Source of the DNA: Candidatus Hemicellulosilyticus sp. P3
GTDB lineage: Bacteria > Bacteroidota > Bacteroidia > Bacteroidales > P3
DNA: 36,542 nt
Direction: 5' to 3'
NCBI GenBank assembly: GCA_001543385.1
Contig: LPNH01000023.1
Coordinates: 1 to 36,542, forward strand
Part shown: one piece after another, positions 1 through 9,100 of the stretch
Position numbering within the stretch: the first letter of the stretch is position 1
How the letters are laid out: each line of letters begins with the position of its first letter
Notes under the pieces: model-generated
Seen by the model: the letters and a program-made list of their open reading frames with translations, nothing else
Database searches by the model: none
What the model was told of the DNA's origin: nothing
Position numbers and translations under genes: made by a program

Positions 1-26
1 TAATCGTTGTTCGCTTGCTTATTCAT
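1..26 (-). CDS. Start of a second radC-like gene, cut by the window edge
   Basis: Reading leftward from an ATG at 24-26, the first codons give M-N-K-Q-A-N-N-D, close to the M-K-K-Q-A-H-Y start of the RadC gene whose ATG is at 33016. The sequence just upstream (27 onward) matches the leader of that gene. Only eight codons lie inside the window, so the identity rests on the shared start and shared leader, not on any domain. Confidence 0.45.
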
Positions 27-295
27 TTGGCTGCGGTTTTAAGGGTGAAACATCTTTCTTTGCGCTGCAGGAAACGTGATACCCCTATAGGACATCGGCA
101 AGACAAGGTGGAGAACGCAGTGGACCTTGTCGGGATGTCCGGGTGTCACAACTTTGCGGCGTAAAAGGGAGATGTCACCCTGCCGAAGCCTATAAGCAGA
201 GATCAACGACTCTCCCCTGCTTAAGCAGTGACAAGGTTATTCACAGAAGACGGGATCATAAGGAAAGAGACTCCGGCGAATAAAAAGAAGATGAC
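27..295 (-). repeat. radC-type leader, copy 1
   Basis: About 250 bases are clearly related to 33017-33270. Shared blocks include GGTGAAACATCTTT, CCCCTATAGGACAT, CAAGGTGGAGA and GATGTCCGGGTG, interspersed with diverged stretches. Both copies sit directly upstream of a leftward radC-like start, so this is most simply a conserved 5' leader. By eye the identity is roughly 70 percent. The similarity is strongest at 40-180 and fades toward 250-295. Confidence 0.7.
80..145 (-). other. Conserved hairpin in radC leader, copy 1
   Basis: Three nested stems can be drawn: 80-84 with 141-145, 90-96 with 134-140, and 97-102 with 126-131. Bases 85-89 and 132-133 are unpaired, and the apical loop is about 23 nt. 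The same stems form in copy 2 (33069-33134), where pair C96-G134 is replaced by T33085-A33123. Pairs G98-T130 and T80-G145 become G-C and C-G there. This supports a selected structure. Whether it acts as RNA on the minus strand or as DNA cannot be decided from the sequence. Confidence 0.55.
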
Positions 296-384
296 AGGTA
301 TATCAAGAACCTCCATTAAGGATAGCATCATCTGTTACGCAGACATTACCGGTAAACGGCTAGACGAACAAGCACAGAAAAAGG

Positions 385-445
385 CCGGTAGCGGTTAACA
401 CTTTCGCAGAAAAAACGCGAAAAAGACACTACCGGGTGTTTACCC
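385..445. repeat. Nested hairpins in left non-coding region
   Basis: CCGGTAG (385-391) pairs with CTACCGG (429-435), and TTTCGC (402-407) pairs with GCGAAA (417-422) inside it. A small GGGT-GTTT-ACCC hairpin follows at 434-445. No T-tract follows, so an ordinary terminator is unlikely. Copy 2 of the radC leader has no obvious counterpart. Confidence 0.35.
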
Positions 446-469
446 TCCAAGAACGGCAAAGGTGAAATG

Positions 470-499
470 TTTACACGGATTTTTACGAGTTTTGTTTTG
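470..499 (+). repeat. 30-base direct repeat, left copy
   Basis: Bases 470-499 match 949-978 with three mismatches (positions 477, 485 and 494). The repeat starts TTTACAC and ends TTTTG. The two copies bracket a 450-base segment that holds the inverted repeat at 546-675 and the palindromes at 849-909. Confidence 0.6.
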
Positions 500-545
500 C
501 ACCGAAGGCAAAATCTAATGCCCTCCGAAAGGAGATGAACATAGG

Positions 546-675
546 GCCAATAAAAAGAAAAAATGAAGGGCAGAGAAATGAAGTTCAGTCCAGTCCAATG
601 TAGTATATATACAGGACTAAACCGACCTCTGTTTTCAAAGGCATTTTCACATGTCTGTTTCTTCTTTTTATTGGC
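546..675. repeat. 14-base perfect inverted repeat flanking about 100 bases
   Basis: GCCAATAAAAAGAA at 546-559 is the exact reverse complement of 662-675, with 102 bases between the arms. A related sequence, GGCGAATAAAAAGAAG, also lies at 277-292. The size resembles invertible promoter segments of Bacteroidales, but no recombinase gene or clear promoter is visible here. A cruciform or transposon-end remnant is equally possible. Confidence 0.5.
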
Positions 676-848
676 GGAACTACTCTTGAACTATTTGGAA
701 AGATTCTAATTTAGAAGGTTAAAAAATCGGCAAAACTGTTTACCGGTTTTTTTCAATAAACTGCCACTGTGGGAGGAAGTAAAATTACAAGTTGAAAACG
801 GCTTTCAGAACCTTCTTGGCGCCGTTTGGAAAAACTAGTACTTCCGGG

Positions 849-884
849 TTGGCACACGATTTGGCACACGTGTGCGTGTGCCAA
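849..884. promoter_or_regulatory. Operator-like cluster of three TTGGCACACG boxes
   Basis: The ten-base box TTGGCACACG occurs at 849-858 and 861-870 and, inverted, at 875-884. The last two form a perfect palindrome with a four-base spacer. A further palindrome, TTTTTGGCCAAAAA, sits at 896-909. The cluster ends about 100 bases upstream of the putative promoter of the Nudix-menA-CPBP operon. This arrangement is typical of a binding site for a dimeric DNA-binding protein. No protein can be assigned. Confidence 0.45.
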
Positions 885-948
885 GAAAAATACGTTTTTT
901 GGCCAAAAAGTTACCAAAGCCGGTCGGAGCAGAAATTTTTACGGGAAA

Positions 949-978
949 TTTACACTGATTTTTCCGAGTTTTATTTTG
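949..978 (+). repeat. 30-base direct repeat, right copy
   Basis: This is the partner of 470-499, with three mismatches in 30. It ends ten bases before the TATCTTTG promoter element at 988-995, so it may overlap the -33 region of the Nudix operon promoter. Confidence 0.6.
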
Positions 979-987
979 GCTAGTTGA

Positions 988-995
988 TATCTTTG
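988..995 (+). promoter_or_regulatory. Putative -7 element of the Nudix-menA-CPBP operon
   Basis: TATCTTTG matches the Bacteroidota -7 consensus TAnnTTTG exactly and lies 58 bases before the Nudix ATG at 1054. No TTTG is found 19-21 bases upstream. The nearest, at 975-978, is only nine bases away, so the -33 half is weak. Confidence 0.45.
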
Positions 996-1053
996 CAGTG
1001 CGCTTGCCCGTCGGTTTGTCCGGTGTAGGCGCACGACCAACAGGACCAGCATC

Positions 1054-1479
1054 ATGAAAAGCATAGAAGTAGCCGCCGTCATCATCCAGAAAGGAGACCT
1101 GGTATTCGCCACCCAGAGAGGCTATGGCCCGTGGAAGGATTACTGGGAGTGGCCGGGGGGCAAGGTCGAAGCGGGCGAATCTCCCATACAGGCGCTTCAC
1201 CGCGAGATCAAGGAAGAACTGGATGCCGAGATCAGGATAGACAAGTTCCTCCACACCGTCGAATGGGACTATCCCGACTTTCACCTCACGATGCACTGCT
1301 ACATGTGCTCGCCCGTCACCGATGCCCTGCACCTGAACGAGCATGAGGCCGCCCGGTGGCTTTCTGCAGGGAACCTTCGCACCGTCGGCTGGCTTCCCGC
1401 AGACGAGATACTGCTGCCTATGATAGAGGAAGAGCTCGGGGGCAGGAATCCCGGCAAGGAAGACGCCCCGGTTGCCTGA
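1054..1479 (+). CDS. Nudix hydrolase (MutT-like)
   Basis: This 141-residue protein is the size of small MutT-type pyrophosphohydrolases, which cleave nucleoside diphosphates linked to another group, for example oxidised dGTP or CTP. The Nudix box is visible: G36, E42, then R50-E51-I-K-E54-E55, the metal-binding helix. The usual glycine two residues after the last glutamate is aspartate (D57), a mild departure. The N-terminus (IEVAAVIIQKGDLVFATQR) is typical of the 8-oxo-dGTP/CTP pyrophosphohydrolase group. The next gene begins 28 bases downstream on the same strand, so they are probably cotranscribed. The exact substrate cannot be told from sequence. Confidence 0.9.
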   Translation: MKSIEVAAVIIQKGDLVFATQRGYGPWKDYWEWPGGKVEAGESPIQALHREIKEELDAEIRIDKFLHTVEWDYPDFHLTMHCYMCSPVTDALHLNEHEAARWLSAGNLRTVGWLPADEILLPMIEEELGGRNPGKEDAPVA

Positions 1480-1507
1480 ACCGGCAGAAATTTTTAATGA
1501 CAGATAA

Positions 1508-2407
1508 ATGAAGCATTCACTCAAAGATTGGTTCGTCGCGACCAGATACTGGTCCTTCGCCGTTTCCACCATGCCGGTGGTCGCATGTTTCACCTACCTC
1601 TTCAGCAAAGGGCTCGTCCCAGCCGGAGCCAAGTCCTTAGTCGTCCTGGCGATGTCCCTGCTGGGGGTCATGGTCCTGCATGCCGCCGGCAACGTCCTCA
1701 GCGACTGGGCAGATTACCGGAAAGGGGTCGACAATGAGAATGCTTACGCAGTCCCCAACCTGGTGTTCAAGCATTTCCTGCCGGAAGAGTACCTGCGGTT
1801 CAGCATCCTCCTCTTCGTCATCGGAGCCGCTTTCGGCATCGGAGTAGTGGCCTTGAGCGGGGTGAAAGTCCTTCTCGTAGGAGTGGTCGGAGTGGTCCTT
1901 ACCATGCTCTACTCCTTCTTCAAGTTCCATGCGCTTGGAGACCTGGACATATTCATAATCTTCGGAGTGCTTACCGTACTGGGAACCACCTGCGCCATCA
2001 CCGGGGATTTCGTCCCTGAAGCCCTCGTGCTGTCCCTGCCGATCGGTGTGATCACGGTTTCAGTACTCCACGCCAACAACACCGTGGACATCCCGACAGA
2101 CGGAGCTGCTGGGATAAAGACATTCGCGATGCTCATCGGAGCCAAGGCCTCTTCGGTCCTGTACCGCATCTACATGGTCATCCCCTTCGTGTGCATCATA
2201 GCCAGCGTCGCCGCAGGATGGCTGCATCCCCTGGCTCTTCTGAGCCTTGTCGCAGCCGTCCCTGCAATGAAGAATTTCAAGAAAGCCGGCCTTTACGACA
2301 AGGACGGACTGGAAGCGATGAAAGGACTTGACCAGGCTTCGGCACAGCTTCAGCTCGCTTTCTCGGGGCCACTTTCCGTAGGTCTCCTCATAGCCGGACT
2401 CATATGA
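1508..2407 (+). CDS. menA: UbiA-family prenyltransferase, MenA-like (1,4-dihydroxy-2-naphthoate polyprenyltransferase)
   Basis: This 299-residue integral membrane protein has about eight or nine hydrophobic segments. Both aspartate-rich motifs of the UbiA superfamily are present: N62-x3-D66-x2-D69-x5-D75, and N190-N-x2-D194-x3-D198. They bind Mg2+ and the polyprenyl diphosphate. MenA attaches the isoprenoid tail to dihydroxynaphthoate in menaquinone synthesis, which suits an anaerobic Bacteroidales. No other men gene is nearby, so the precise acceptor is inferred from family likeness. The stop codon overlaps the next start by four bases (ATGA), indicating translational coupling. Confidence 0.85.
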   Translation: MKHSLKDWFVATRYWSFAVSTMPVVACFTYLFSKGLVPAGAKSLVVLAMSLLGVMVLHAAGNVLSDWADYRKGVDNENAYAVPNLVFKHFLPEEYLRFSILLFVIGAAFGIGVVALSGVKVLLVGVVGVVLTMLYSFFKFHALGDLDIFIIFGVLTVLGTTCAITGDFVPEALVLSLPIGVITVSVLHANNTVDIPTDGAAGIKTFAMLIGAKASSVLYRIYMVIPFVCIIASVAAGWLHPLALLSLVAAVPAMKNFKKAGLYDKDGLEAMKGLDQASAQLQLAFSGPLSVGLLIAGLI

Positions 2408-3039
2408 GCAGGAAACTCTGCATGGCCGTAGCCACCGCAGCGGTCCTCTGGTTCCTCATGTTCAGCCCCTGGACACGGGACCTGGTGAACTTCTGGATCG
2501 GAATGACTTTCTCCGCCCTGGTCCTGCTTGGAATGGGCCTCGCCTTTACCCCGGACAGGGAACAGGTGCTGAAGGTGGAAAAGCCAATGATGCAACTCCT
2601 TGGAGGGATTGCCCTGGCTTTCGCGCTATGGGGGATATTCTGGATCGGGGACAAGGTCTCCGCATGGATGTTCGATTTCGCACGGCCCCAGGTCGAGAAC
2701 GTCTATTCCATGAAAGCGGGGCTTCCGCCCTGGACGATCGCCCTTCTGCTGCTTTTCCTGATCGGACCGGCCGAGGAGTTTTTCTGGAGAGGCTACGTAC
2801 AGCGGACGCTGGGGAAGCTGCTCCCCGGAGAACACGCCTCCGACCATGCGTTCCTCCTTACGGCGGCGGTCTATGCCCTCGTGCACGTCTGGTCATTCAA
2901 CTTCATGCTGGTCATGGCTGCCCTGACCGCAGGGCTGGTCTGGGGCCTTGTGTACCGACTGCGCCCCGGATGGCTTCCCGCCCTTGTAGTAAGCCACGCA
3001 GTCTGGGACGCCCTGGTATTTATAATTATTCCAATCTAA
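2404..3039 (+). CDS. CPBP-family intramembrane protease
   Basis: This 211-residue, highly hydrophobic protein has roughly six membrane segments. It carries the CPBP (Abi/CAAX protease) signature: E124-E125-x3-R129 in the context AEEFFWRGY, a second motif histidine H161, and a third at H198 (SHAVWD). These residues form the glutamate-dependent intramembrane protease site. Bacterial members have been linked to prenyl-protein processing, bacteriocin self-immunity and membrane homeostasis. Which applies here is unknown. It overlaps menA by four bases and is the last gene of the operon, facing the NRPS gene tail to tail. Confidence 0.85.
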   Translation: MSRKLCMAVATAAVLWFLMFSPWTRDLVNFWIGMTFSALVLLGMGLAFTPDREQVLKVEKPMMQLLGGIALAFALWGIFWIGDKVSAWMFDFARPQVENVYSMKAGLPPWTIALLLLFLIGPAEEFFWRGYVQRTLGKLLPGEHASDHAFLLTAAVYALVHVWSFNFMLVMAALTAGLVWGLVYRLRPGWLPALVVSHAVWDALVFIIIPI

Positions 3040-3078
3040 AGCGCCGCTGGCCCACCCTCCGCGACTCTACCCTTGCGA

Positions 3079-3107
3079 GGCGGCGGAGCCCTTCAGGAAG
3101 CGCCGCC
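3079..3107. terminator. Hairpin between convergent operons
   Basis: GGCGGCG (3079-3085) pairs with CGCCGCC (3101-3107) across a 15-base loop, in the 78-base gap between the CPBP gene and the NRPS stop. The position suits a bidirectional terminator. There is no T-tract on either side, so intrinsic termination would be weak. Confidence 0.4.
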
Positions 3108-3117
3108 ACGGTCAGGA

Positions 3118-6100
3118 TCAATCTTCGAAGTATCTCATGGAGGACAGCATGTCGAAGATCATGTCAACGTACTGACTGGAAGTCTGGTCCCAACGGAATC
3201 CAAGGCGGCGGAGCACCTGCATCGAAAAGTCGGTGGAAGCACCGTTCTCGACCAGTTGCGCCTGCCCTTCAGCCTGGGTATATGCGATGATACTGGACAA
3301 GACCCTGGACTTGTCCGGATCGTCCTTTGCAGCATCCATGATACGCACGAATTCTCCATCCTCAACATATTCCAGAGGCCTGCCGCGGTCGTCGCGCATG
3401 CGGGACATGATGTCGTCCATCGGCAGCAAGTGGTCGTTGAAGGCATGGAAGACGACGTTCTCCCTCGGAGTGAGGGCAAGCAGGACAACCGCCCTTGCGG
3501 AATCGTCTATCGGAGAGAATTCCATCTTCCCCTCAAGCAGCGAGTAGGGACAGGCTCCGAGCATGCGGTAAGCCTTCAGGCGGCCCATCGACGCATTCGA
3601 GTTGAAATTGACCTGGAATTCACCGTCGGATTCCCTTGGGGAAAGGTTGCCCATACGGATGATCTTCGCATTCAGCTTTCCTTCCGCAACCTTTTCCAGG
3701 ATGTACCGTTCCGCCAGGAATTTGGAGACGACATACTGGTTGTCGGTGTTCTGGCCGAAGAAAAGCATCCTTTCGTCCAGTTCCGCCGGGACGCTTCCTT
3801 CGCTCATGCCGCCGACGCTGACCGTCGACACCTGCACCAGCCTCGCCCCGCCAGCCATGCAGAACCCGACCAGGTTCCTCACTCCGTAGTAATTGACACG
3901 GAGGATATCGTCACCGCGGGAGAAATGCTTGACGTTGGCGGCGCAGTTGACCACGAGGTCGATTGGATTCCCGGAGTCGAGAAGGGCGTCGAAAACCTTT
4001 TGGTCGGACATGTCGCCCTGGATGATGCGGATCTTCCTGCCTATCAGGGCACGGTAGTTCTTCTCGAAATAATAGACCAGCATCTCGGAGAGCCGCCTCT
4101 CGGCGGTAACCGAACCCTTGCCGCGCAGCAGGCACCAGATGGCAGCGTCTTCCGGGGTCCGCTCCACCAGTTCCCTCAGGACATGTATCCCAAGGAAGCC
4201 CGTCGCCCCGGTCAGCAGGATATTCTTTCCAAGGGCCTGGGGCTCCCCTCCGATGAAAGCCTCGAGGGTGTTCCCCGCAAGGACCCGGTCTATCGAAGAG
4301 TAATCATAGCCATAGACGTCATCCCTGCCTGCAGGAGCCTCGGAGGCGCCGCCGCCGAGGAAAGAAGCCAGGGCCCTCGGGGTAGGATTCGCAAAGACAT
4401 CGCCATAGGAGAACTTGAGTCCCTGCTTCTCGGCACTCACAAGCACGCTTGTGACCATCAGGGAAGAACCTCCCAGATCGAAGAAATTGTCTGTCGCACC
4501 TACTCTCTCCATACCAAGCACTTCGGCAAAGATTCCGCAGAGGGATTCCTCAACCGGTCCTTCCGGCTTGACATAGGACCCGCTGGAAGTCATCACCGGA
4601 GCCGGAAGAGCCTTCCTGTCAACCTTCTGGTTCACATTGAGCGGTATCCTTTCCAGTTTGGAAAACGCAGCCGGAACCATGTAAGGAGGCTTCCGCCGGA
4701 GGATGAAGTCTGACAGTGCCCTGGTGTCAAGCTCACCGTCGCAGACGATGTAGGCGGCAATGAACTTCCCGCCGGACGGATTGTCGAACGGCTGGACCGT
4801 CACATCCTGCACACCGGGGAATTCCCTGATCACGGCCTCTACCTCCTTGGTCTCGACCCTGAAGCCACGGATCTTCACCTGGCCATCGTTCCTCCCCACG
4901 AATTCGATGTTTCCATCCATTCGGTATCGCACGATGTCCCCTGTCCTGTAGGCACGGTCATAAGGCCAGTCGCTTTCGAAAGGATTGGTGATGAATGTTT
5001 CCGCAGTCTTTTCCGGACGGTTGAGGTAGCCGCGGCTGACCTGGGGGCCGCTGATCAGGAGTTCGCCGACAGCTCCAGCAGGCAGCCTGCGCCCCAGGCT
5101 GTCGGTCACGTAGAGCTTGAGGTTGGACAGCGGATGGCCGATCGGGATGTTCGCCTCTTTCCGGGTCACGTCATAGACAGTGGAGAATATGGTGCACTCC
5201 GTAGGCCCGTAACCGTTGTGGAAGGAATATGCGGGAGGGTCGATTGAAACCAGTTTCTCCCCTCCGGCGGACAGATGCTTCAACGACTTGTTCCCGGGAT
5301 AGTTCCTGGCATACATGACGGCCACCTGCGTGGTCATGAAACTGTGGGTTATGCCGTTTTCCGTGATGAAGCTGTCGAGGGCGGACATGTCGTGGCGGGT
5401 TTCCTCGGGGATTATGCACACGCAGGCGCCCGTAGTGAGAGCCGGATACATGTCCATCATGCAGGCGTCGAAACCATAGCTTGCATACGCCGCCACCCGG
5501 CTTTCAGGCCGCAAGGCGTAATATTCACGGTACCAGGCGCAGAAGTTCACCAGGTTGCGGTGCTCGAGCATGCACCCCTTCGGGACCCCGGTAGACCCAG
5601 AGGTATAGAGCAGGATGAACAGGTTCTCAGGAGCCGGTCCTTCAGGGACAGGTCCCTCAGGCAGGGAGGCTATGACAGCGGTATCCAGGACGGGACCGGA
5701 GTAATCGGTTATCAGGGGCCTGTACTCCGCATCGGCGACCAGCAGCTTTGCAGAAGCGTCCGCTATCATGAAGTTGAGCCGTTCCTGCGGATACGAGGGG
5801 TCGAGAGGCTGGTAGGCGCAGCCGGCCTTCAAGACTCCGAGTGAAGCGACAGCCATCATCTCGCTGCGGCCGATCAGGACCGAGACTACATCCTCCCTGC
5901 CAAGGCCGAAGGAAGCGATCCTCGAGGCCAGGGCGTCGGTGATGTGGTCCAGCTGGACATATGAGAGGACCTTCCCGGCGAAACTCACGGCAGGGGCGGA
6001 AGGGGTCGCCGCAACCTGGCTGCGGAACAAGGAGACTATTGTCTGCTTACCGTCCACGGGCAGGGTCCAGGAATTGAACCCGTCCAGAAGGGCATCCTGG

Positions 6101-9100
6101 CGGGAGTCCGTGAGCAAGAGCTCCCCTACCTTCCCGTCGGAGAGCATCTGGCGCAGGACATGGCATATCGTGTCGGCGAAACTCCGGACAAGGCCCTGGC
6201 TGTAGAGGGTGGAATCGTACTGGAAAAGGAGGCTCTCGGGACCTTCCGCCCCGCCTACGAATATGCTCACCGGGAACATCGGCGTCTCGGGGGCGAGCTC
6301 CTCGCAGGCAAGTGTTTTCCCTCCTATCCTGTAATCTTCGAGCAGTCCCACCTGATAGGCCATCATCACCTGTGGCTGGAATCCATAGTCGGAAGAGACC
6401 TTGGCGAAGGGATAATACTCATGTGCCCTTGTCTCAGAGAAGATCCTGTCGGTTTCCTTAAGGTAATCGGACACTTCACCCTCAGTGATGTCACCCGAGA
6501 GTGCAAGCGTGTTCACGAACATGCCCACCGAGTCGGAGACCCTGAGGTCGGAGCGCCCGTTGCTGACAGTGCACATGAAGACCTTCTTGCTGGCGCAAAA
6601 GGCTCCGAGAGAAAGATAGACGGCAGCAAGGCAATAGCTTGCAGGGGATATTCCAAGATCTATGCAGCGCTTTGCGACATCCACCCCAAGGGGAACTTCC
6701 AGCGAAGCTGCGGCGCCGGGCCCTTCGGTCTTCTCCTTGTCGGGAAGGATTGCGCTTGCGGATTCGAATCCCTCCATCCGGTCCCTGAAGAACGCTCCGG
6801 CGGCATTGTAGTCCTCTCCTCCCTCCGAAGCCTTCTGTGCGGCGGCATAGTCGAAGTAGGAATAGCTTTCCCTCCGGGGTGCCGCTCCGTCGACCGCCGC
6901 ACAGAACTCACCCATGAACACGTCCAGGGAGCGGCCGTCGAAAACCAGATGATGGAAATCGCTAAAGAGGAAAAGGCCGCTCGGGCACCTCACTACCTCA
7001 GCCCTGAACAAAGGCCCTTCCGATAGGTTGAAAGGCTTGATGAAGCCCTCCTTGAGTGCCTCCATCTGTGCATCGGAGACCGTCCTGACACCGACCTCCG
7101 GCGTTCCCTCGCATGGGACGAGCCGTACTTCCCCACCTACGGTGTCGAAACGGGACATCAGGGCCGGATGGCAGTTGACAACTTCCTTGAAGGCCTCGGC
7201 AACCTTCCGGGGATCCAGGTCAGGGGGCAGGGTCCAGACCATAGGCAGGTTGTAGACAGTCTCATGGGGGGCCTTCATGCACTCGAAATAGAGCCCGGCC
7301 TGCTGGAATGTCATCGGAACCGGGCCGGCAGCGGCCGCTGCGGCAGCCGGGCCTGAACTCTTCTGACCGGAAAGCAGCGAAGACAGGACGAGGTTTTCTA
7401 TGCCCTGGAGAGTGGCGGTCTTGACGAAACTATTCATGTCCACCGAGATGCCGAATTTCTTGTAAAGCTCCGTGGCAAGACGCAGGGCGGACAAGGACGT
7501 GAGGCCGCAGTAGACCAGAGGATCGGTAAGGGAGAAACCGTCGATGCCGGCCGACGCCTTGACAAGGTCGGCGAGTTCCTGCTCCAGGACATTCAACGGT
7601 GCCGCCTCTACGGCATTCTCCCCCTTCCTGGCCGGCTTCCGGGGCTCCGGAAGGGCCTTGCGGTCTACTTTCTGGTTGACATTCAAGGGTATGGCATCAA
7701 TCTGCATGGTCACCGAGGGGACCATGTACGGAGGTTTTTTCTCCAGTATGAAAGCATTGAGGGCATCGATGTCCACCGGCAACCCTGCCACGACGTAGGC
7801 CGCGAGGAATTTCCCTCCTCCGCCTTCCTCGTCAAAGGCCTGTACAGTGGCATCGGTTATTCCGGGGAACTCACGGATCACGCTTTCAACTTCCTTCAAT
7901 TCGATACGGAATCCCCTGATCTTCACCTGCATGTCCTTCCTTCCGATGAACTGGATGTCGCCGTCGGAACGATAGCGCACCACATCTCCCGTCCTGTAGA
8001 CCCTCCTGTAGGCAGGATCATCACTGAAAGGATTGTCGATGAACACCTCTGCAGTCTTGTCCGGCCTGTCAAGATAACCGTCACCGACCTGGAAACCAGC
8101 GAGCAGAAGCTCGCCGGCGGCACCGACGGGCAGCCGCTGTCCGCCTTTGCCTACGACATAGGCGCGTACCCCTGGCAGAGGTTTCCCGATAGGGATGTCG
8201 GGCTCCTGCTCCCTGACGAACTTGCTGACCGTGTAAACCGTCGTCTCGGTGGGTCCGTAGGCATTGACGACCGTATACCTGGGAGGAGCGAAACTGGAAA
8301 GTTTCTCCCCACCGGTATAAAGAACCTCGAGGGAATCGTTGTCCGGGAAATTCACGGCGAACTGAGTCGCTACCTGTGTCGTCATCAGCAGATGGGAGAT
8401 ACGGTTCTTCGTGAAGAACTCGTCAAGGGCCGGCAGGTCCAGCCGGATTTCATCGGGGATTATGTACAAGGCGGCTCCGCTGGCAAGGGCGGTGGACAGG
8501 TCGCACATGCTGGCGTCGAAGCCGAAACTAGCGTACGCCGCAGTATGGGACCTGTCACTGATTCCCAACGACTTGGCGTTGTTCCTTGCAAATGTGGAAA
8601 CATTGCGGTGAGTAAGGCGCACCCCCTTCGGGACACCGGTCGTCCCGCTGGTGTACAAAAGGATGAAAAGGTCGTTGGGCCTGGGATCGGGGACTTCCGC
8701 CCTACCCCTTGGAAGCGATGGGACCTGGGCTGTGGAGAGGACGGGGCCGTCATATCCGGAGACCAGGCCTTCAAGGCCGGGATCCGCTATAAGCAGTGAA
8801 GACTTGGCATCCTTGACCATGAAGGACAGCCTCTCGGTCGGATAGGAAGGGTCCAGGGGCTGGTAGGCGCATCCCGCCTTCAGAACAGCAAGGGGGGCAA
8901 CGACCATGTACTCATTGCGGTTGAGGATGATCGAGACTATCCCTCCGGGAGCGACCTTGCCCGAGATGCAGGCCGCAAGATTGTCGGAGAGGGCATCCAG
9001 CTGTGAATACGACAGCATGGTCCCCTTGTAGACAACCGCCGGGTTGCCGGGGTTCCTTCCGACATTTTCCCTGAAAAGGTCAAGAAGGGTAAGGTCGGGG

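Noticed and set aside
792..983. 63-residue frame before the Nudix gene
   Set aside because: It is built from the TTGGCACACG boxes and the 30-base direct repeat; the composition is not protein-like.
835..1593. 252-residue minus-strand frame over the Nudix gene
   Set aside because: It overlaps the Nudix gene, which has its catalytic box, and the frame's tail is made of the palindromic non-coding DNA.
3073..4713. 546-residue open frame on the plus strand opposite the NRPS
   Set aside because: It runs antisense through the T2 and reductase region, has no family motif and exists because of high GC. The minus-strand NRPS has full domain structure here.
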